A stretch of 64,000 nucleotides of DNA from Microglena sp. YARC (lineage: Eukaryota; Chlorophyta; Chlorophyceae; Chlamydomonadales; Chlamydomonadaceae): assembly GCA_022414725.1 (NCBI GenBank), contig CM039463.1, positions 31,878,579 through 31,942,578 on the forward strand, written 5' to 3'. The position numbers and the translations under genes were made by a program. Positions 13,637-18,900 of this stretch are shown piece after piece (position 1 is the stretch's first letter; each line of letters begins with the position of its first letter). The notes under the pieces are model-generated. The model was not told where the DNA came from and searched no databases. It saw only the letters and a program-made list of their open reading frames with translations.

Positions 13637-15928
13637 TTAAATTCCAGTCCCAGCCCCAGTTCAAATTCCAGCCCCAATTCAAATTCAAGCACCAGTTCGA
13701 ATTCAAGTTCCGGTTCAAGTTCACGTTTCAATCACAGTTCAAGTCCCAGTCAGGGTACTACATTTTGTCAAATTGGTCAGTGCTTAAAGCGCACAATCGT
13801 CAAATTGGTCAGCGCTTTGCAGTGCAAAAAGCGCGAAAACTGCGCGCTGCGCCCACATGGGGTTGAAAAACTGCGTGAAACGCGCAGTGGGGCTCAAAAA
13901 GCGTGCGCGAAATCGCGCTGACGGGCGCGCTCTGTAGTACCCTGGTTCTAGTTATAAAAGTCTAAGCCCCAGTTCAAATTCAAGTTCCAGTCTAAGTCCA
14001 ACTTGACTCACAGCTGCTTGGCACATGGCACGGCCAAGATTAAGTCCAGTCACACACACACAAAACAAATTTAAATCCAACTTCATTCACAGTTGCTTGG
14101 AAAATGGCACGGAGGAAATCAAGTCAAGTCAAGTCACACACACAAAACAAGATTGAGTCAAGTCACACACACAAAACAAGATTGAGTCAAGTCACACACA
14201 CAAAACAATATTGAGTCAAGTCACACACACAAAACAAGATTGCGTCAAGTCACACACACACAAAATCAAGTCTAACTTTACTCACAGCTGCTTGGCACAT
14301 GGCATGGAGGAGATCCACGTGGATCTGATACACCAGTACCTCAAAGTGCGCCAGATCAGGCCCCACAGCTAGCAGTGCTGCATGCACCATGTCCAGAGCA
14401 AACACAATCGTCTCCTCGACCGGCTCTCTTCCCATGGCCGGGTCTTTCAGTATCAACTCGATGAGGAAGTCCAGGATGTCTGATGCCGCTTTCACACCGT
14501 GCTTGCATGCCAGGGCGGGAGGGGCAGGGGCTCCTACACTAGCGTTGGCTGCCTGCATCTACGAGAGGGAGGTACAGATTCAATTGATGATGCTGATGAT
14601 AATGGCGATGATGACTGTGTCAACTCAATGAGGAAGTCCAGGATGTCTGATGCGGCTTTCACACCGTGCTTGCATGCCAGGGCAGGCGGGGCAGGGGCTC
14701 CTACACTAGCGTTGGCTCCCTGCATCTACGAGAGGGAGGTACAGATTCAATTGATGCTGCTGCTGCTGATGACGATGATAATGGTGATGATGACTGTGTC
14801 AATTCAGTGGGAAAGTCTAGAATGTCTGCTGCGGCTTTCACACCGTGCTTGGGTGCCAGGGCAGGGAGGTCAGGGGCTCCTACACTAGCGTTGGCTGCCT
14901 GCGTCTACAAGAGGGGGATGCAGATTCAATCGATGACGGTGACTGTATCAATTCAATTAAGGAATCCAGGATGACTGCTGCGGCTTTCACATCGTGCTGG
15001 CTAGCCAGGGCAGGGGGGGCAGGGGCTCCTACACTAGCATTGGCGTTGGTGTGAGTGCCTTTATAGTTGAATGTTCAGCATGGTCAGCCGCATTCAGCCT
15101 TGTTCAGAATGCCCAGCATGTTCAGCCAATGATCTAAGGTACTTCTTAAAAATCCAGCCTTGACAAGTGTTCAAACTGTCTGCAGCCATGTGATTACACT
15201 CTGTTCCCGATCCATAGTGCCGTGAAGTAGTTTTCATGCTAACCATGCTAATGTAGTAGTTTGTATCCTACCCATGGTGTGTAGCAGTTTTTATGCTATC
15301 CATGTTTACTGCGCCCGCAGATGGTGGGCAGCCTGGAGGCTGACAGACCATGTACTGAAAGCAAAACAATTAAACGCAGCCTCACACGAGGGGGGCAGGG
15401 GGGAGGGGGGGGGGGGGGCAAGAATAAAGTTATCAGACGTTCATCAGAAGTTGTTGTTTTCACCCACCCCCACCCACCCACCTAAACCCTGGGCCTTACC
15501 TTCTCAAAGCTGGCCAGATCACGCAATCTGCCGAAGACTGTCCTGATCATTTGTGCACATATGTGCCGGCTGTAGTATCCCATAATATCTCCATATTCCT
15601 GCTCGGGTTGTTAGACAAAGCAACTGTGTGAGCCAAGAGCTAGTTTACTCGTTTGATACATACAGTTTACACGTTTGATGCACTTCTTTCAGCAGATTAA
15701 GAGCAAGAGCAAGAGCAAGAGCAGAGAGAGAGAGAGAGAGAGAGAGTCTCAAGATTGGTCAAACATGTCTCAAGATTGGTACCTAGAGGCCCAAGACAGG
15801 TCAGGCTGGAGGGTGGACATCAAAGAGTGAGTGTGCACGTTTGATGCACTACTTTCAGCAGATTAAGAGATAGAGCAAGGGGGGGGGGGAGAGGGAGGGA
15901 GGGAGGGAGGGAGAGGGAGAGGGAGAGG

Positions 15929-15975
<47 letters not shown>

Positions 15976-18900
15976 AGAGAGAATGTCTCAAGATCGGTCA
16001 AACATGTGAAAGAGAGAGAGCTAGTCGACCCGATGATAGAGAACGTCCATTATGCCACATAATTAAGAGTAAAAAAGCTAGGGAATAAAGCATAGTGTCC
16101 AGGGTTGTGCCGGCACAATGAACAGAGGTGGTGGATGGGGATTTAGGGTTAAGAAAAGCTAGGGAATTAAGCTACCTTGGTGGCACCTTTCAGTTAACCT
16201 CCCGGTGTTGACTCCCCCACCCACCCACACCCACCCATCCACACAAAGACGTGCCCAGAATGACCTAAACATGGCTCAAAACATCGCCATGAATCATGCC
16301 ATTATAGCCCAATTCTCAGAATAAATTGATTGGGATGAGAGTAATTTTGAAGCCTGGGCACCTCCTGCATGGTGGGACCTTTCAGTGACCTTCGGGAATG
16401 TTCCTTTAACTTCACGCAACGTAGTAAGGCGTAACAATAATTTATTATTTATTTATTATTATATATACGTATTATTTATTTATTATTTATTGGTGGCACG
16501 TATCTCCCTCCTGTCAGGACTCACCTTGGGCTTAGTCACGGGATCTCCTAGCATGAAGGTTGCCTTGAAGGCTTTGCAAATAGTATCGTCAGCGAGCAGA
16601 ATTCCAGCTTCGCAATCTACCGACTGTCCCAGAACCTGTAGGAGGTTGCACAGTGCAAATGGGGTTCAGGTATACGGTTTACGGCAGAATTCCAGCTGCG
16701 CACTCAACCGACTGTCCCGGAACCTGTAGGTGGTTGCGCAGTGTGAATGGGGTTTGGGGTTGAGGGTTTATAGCAGAATTCCAGCTGCCCACTCTACTGA
16801 CTGACCCGGAACCTGTAGGTGGTTGCGCAGTGTGAATGGGGGTTTAGGTTTAGGGTTTACAGAAGAATTCTAGCTGCGCTCTCTACCCACTGTCCCAGAC
16901 CCTATAGGTGGTTGCGCAGTGTGAATGGGGTTTAGGGTTTAGGTTTAGGGATTACAGCAGGAATACAGCTGCTGACTTTACCCACTGTCCAAGGATCTAT
17001 CGGTCACACAGTGTGGCTGGGGGTGTAGAGTTGTGTTCAGGTGTGAAGGAATGGAGGGAGTGAATGGGGTCGGAGAGCCATCTGCCTGTACAAAGTGACA
17101 GGAGTGCGTTGAATGAACGAACGGAAGCAGTGAATGGGAGTGTAGAGCTGGGTGAGGGCATGAAGGAATGGGATTGGTTGTGGCCCAGGCATGACTGTAC
17201 AGAGGAAGTGACTGTACAGAAGATATGTGATATGGGATTTTGAAGATACATGGGTTTATTGTATTTCATGTATTACAAATGCCACTGGTGGTTCGCCTCC
17301 TGTACCAGCAGTCTTGCCACACGTCGCATGAAGGAGTCCCTGCCGCCTGGAGGGTGACACTTACTATGTCTGCCATGGTGACTTTCCCCAACTGCGGCAT
17401 AGAGGGTTCCCTGAACACCACGCTCCTCCTTTTTTTTTTTTTACAAATGGCATTGGTGGTTGGCCCCAGTGCAAGAAAACGGGCTGGCCCCCTCACCCTC
17501 ACCCCTGGTCATAAGGCTTACTATGTAATTGTGCATATACTTATGGAAGCCCCAATGTCTCGTGATATATATTCAGCTGTTTAAGGGTTATAGCTTTAGA
17601 AACAATAAAAGGGTGGTGGCCTTACAGGTAAAGCTATAAAGAAAAAACTTGAGAATATCAACTTAATTGTTAGGTTGGTATCAAAATATAATTAAAGCTG
17701 GTTTTATTTTGAACTAAATTTAGTTCCCTGAAGGACTCATCCATATCAGTACATAACGGCCCTTATTATTTATAGCTGCGCGTAGCAGCTTCCACCCAGC
17801 TCCATTAGCCAGCGACTGAGTCCAGCCCAAAGATTACAGCTGCATTGGAACGCCTGTCATGTTAGCTCCCAGATGCACTGGCTAGCTTCAGCTCCGACCC
17901 AGGGGTGTGTGAACGGAGCTGCACAGAATTCATTTCCAAATTTATTTTTTGGCGGAGCCCCCTCTTCAAGGGGGCAGGAGCCCCCAGGGTTACCCTGTTG
18001 CCCGTTTGTGCGTCCTACCGACCGACCGTCTGACCGAGACGACGCTTCTGTTGCTATCTGTCACTCCGTCGCAAACACTCTCTGCCAATTTGTTTCGTCG
18101 CTTGCAGCGCTGCATAGAACTTGTTTCGAAGTGGACGCACCTGTACGATATTGAGCAGCACGATTTCATCTTGTGCATGGCTTGTCGACTCAAACTTGCA
18201 CTGTGTCGCTTCCTCAATGATCTTGTTGATCGCCCCTTCCACATTTGTGGTGGTCAGGCCTAGTGGAGCAAAAGAAGAACACAGGAACAGTCAAAATCAA
18301 AGTTGCAACATTTTTAGAGAATGGGCTAGATTTGACTGAGCTAGGCAGTAGCAGCTGGTTTGGTTTGGTTCAGATCGATTTGATAGTGCTATGCAGCAGC
18401 TGCTTTGGTTTTATTTCATTTGGTAGAGCTACACAGCAGCAGCTGGTTTGGTTTGGTTCAGCTTTGTTTGATAGTGCTATGCAGCAGCAGCTTTGGTTTG
18501 GTTGCATATGGTAGAGCTACACAGGAGCTGTTTTGTTTTGTTTTGAGGTGGTTTAGGTTGGAATTGGGGTTCCCGAAGTTGGGTAGCATTGAGCGTTTGT
18601 CCTTCACTGATTTAAATATAAATTCCATGATCTGCTTGGTGGGTGGGTGGGCGGCTTGGTGGGTGGGCAGGTTCCCCCAGACCCATGCTTGACCACACCT
18701 GCCACATGAGCAGAGAACGGGAATATGATATCATATGATATGCCGGTCCCTACACATAAGTGACTTATCAGCAGTTCACACACACACACACACACACCAT
18801 TCGCCCTTGCCCACATTCCAATTAATTGACACGTCTGAACCCCCCCTTGCTCAACACAAAATGCAACAACTCTCACGGGATACTGCACATCTGTACAGAA

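Noticed and set aside
13430..13921. ORFs over the (GT)n-G run and MITE at 13.5-13.9 kb
   Set aside because: Low-complexity translation ([10 protein letters not shown]) in an intron between two good ARF-GEF exons on the other strand.
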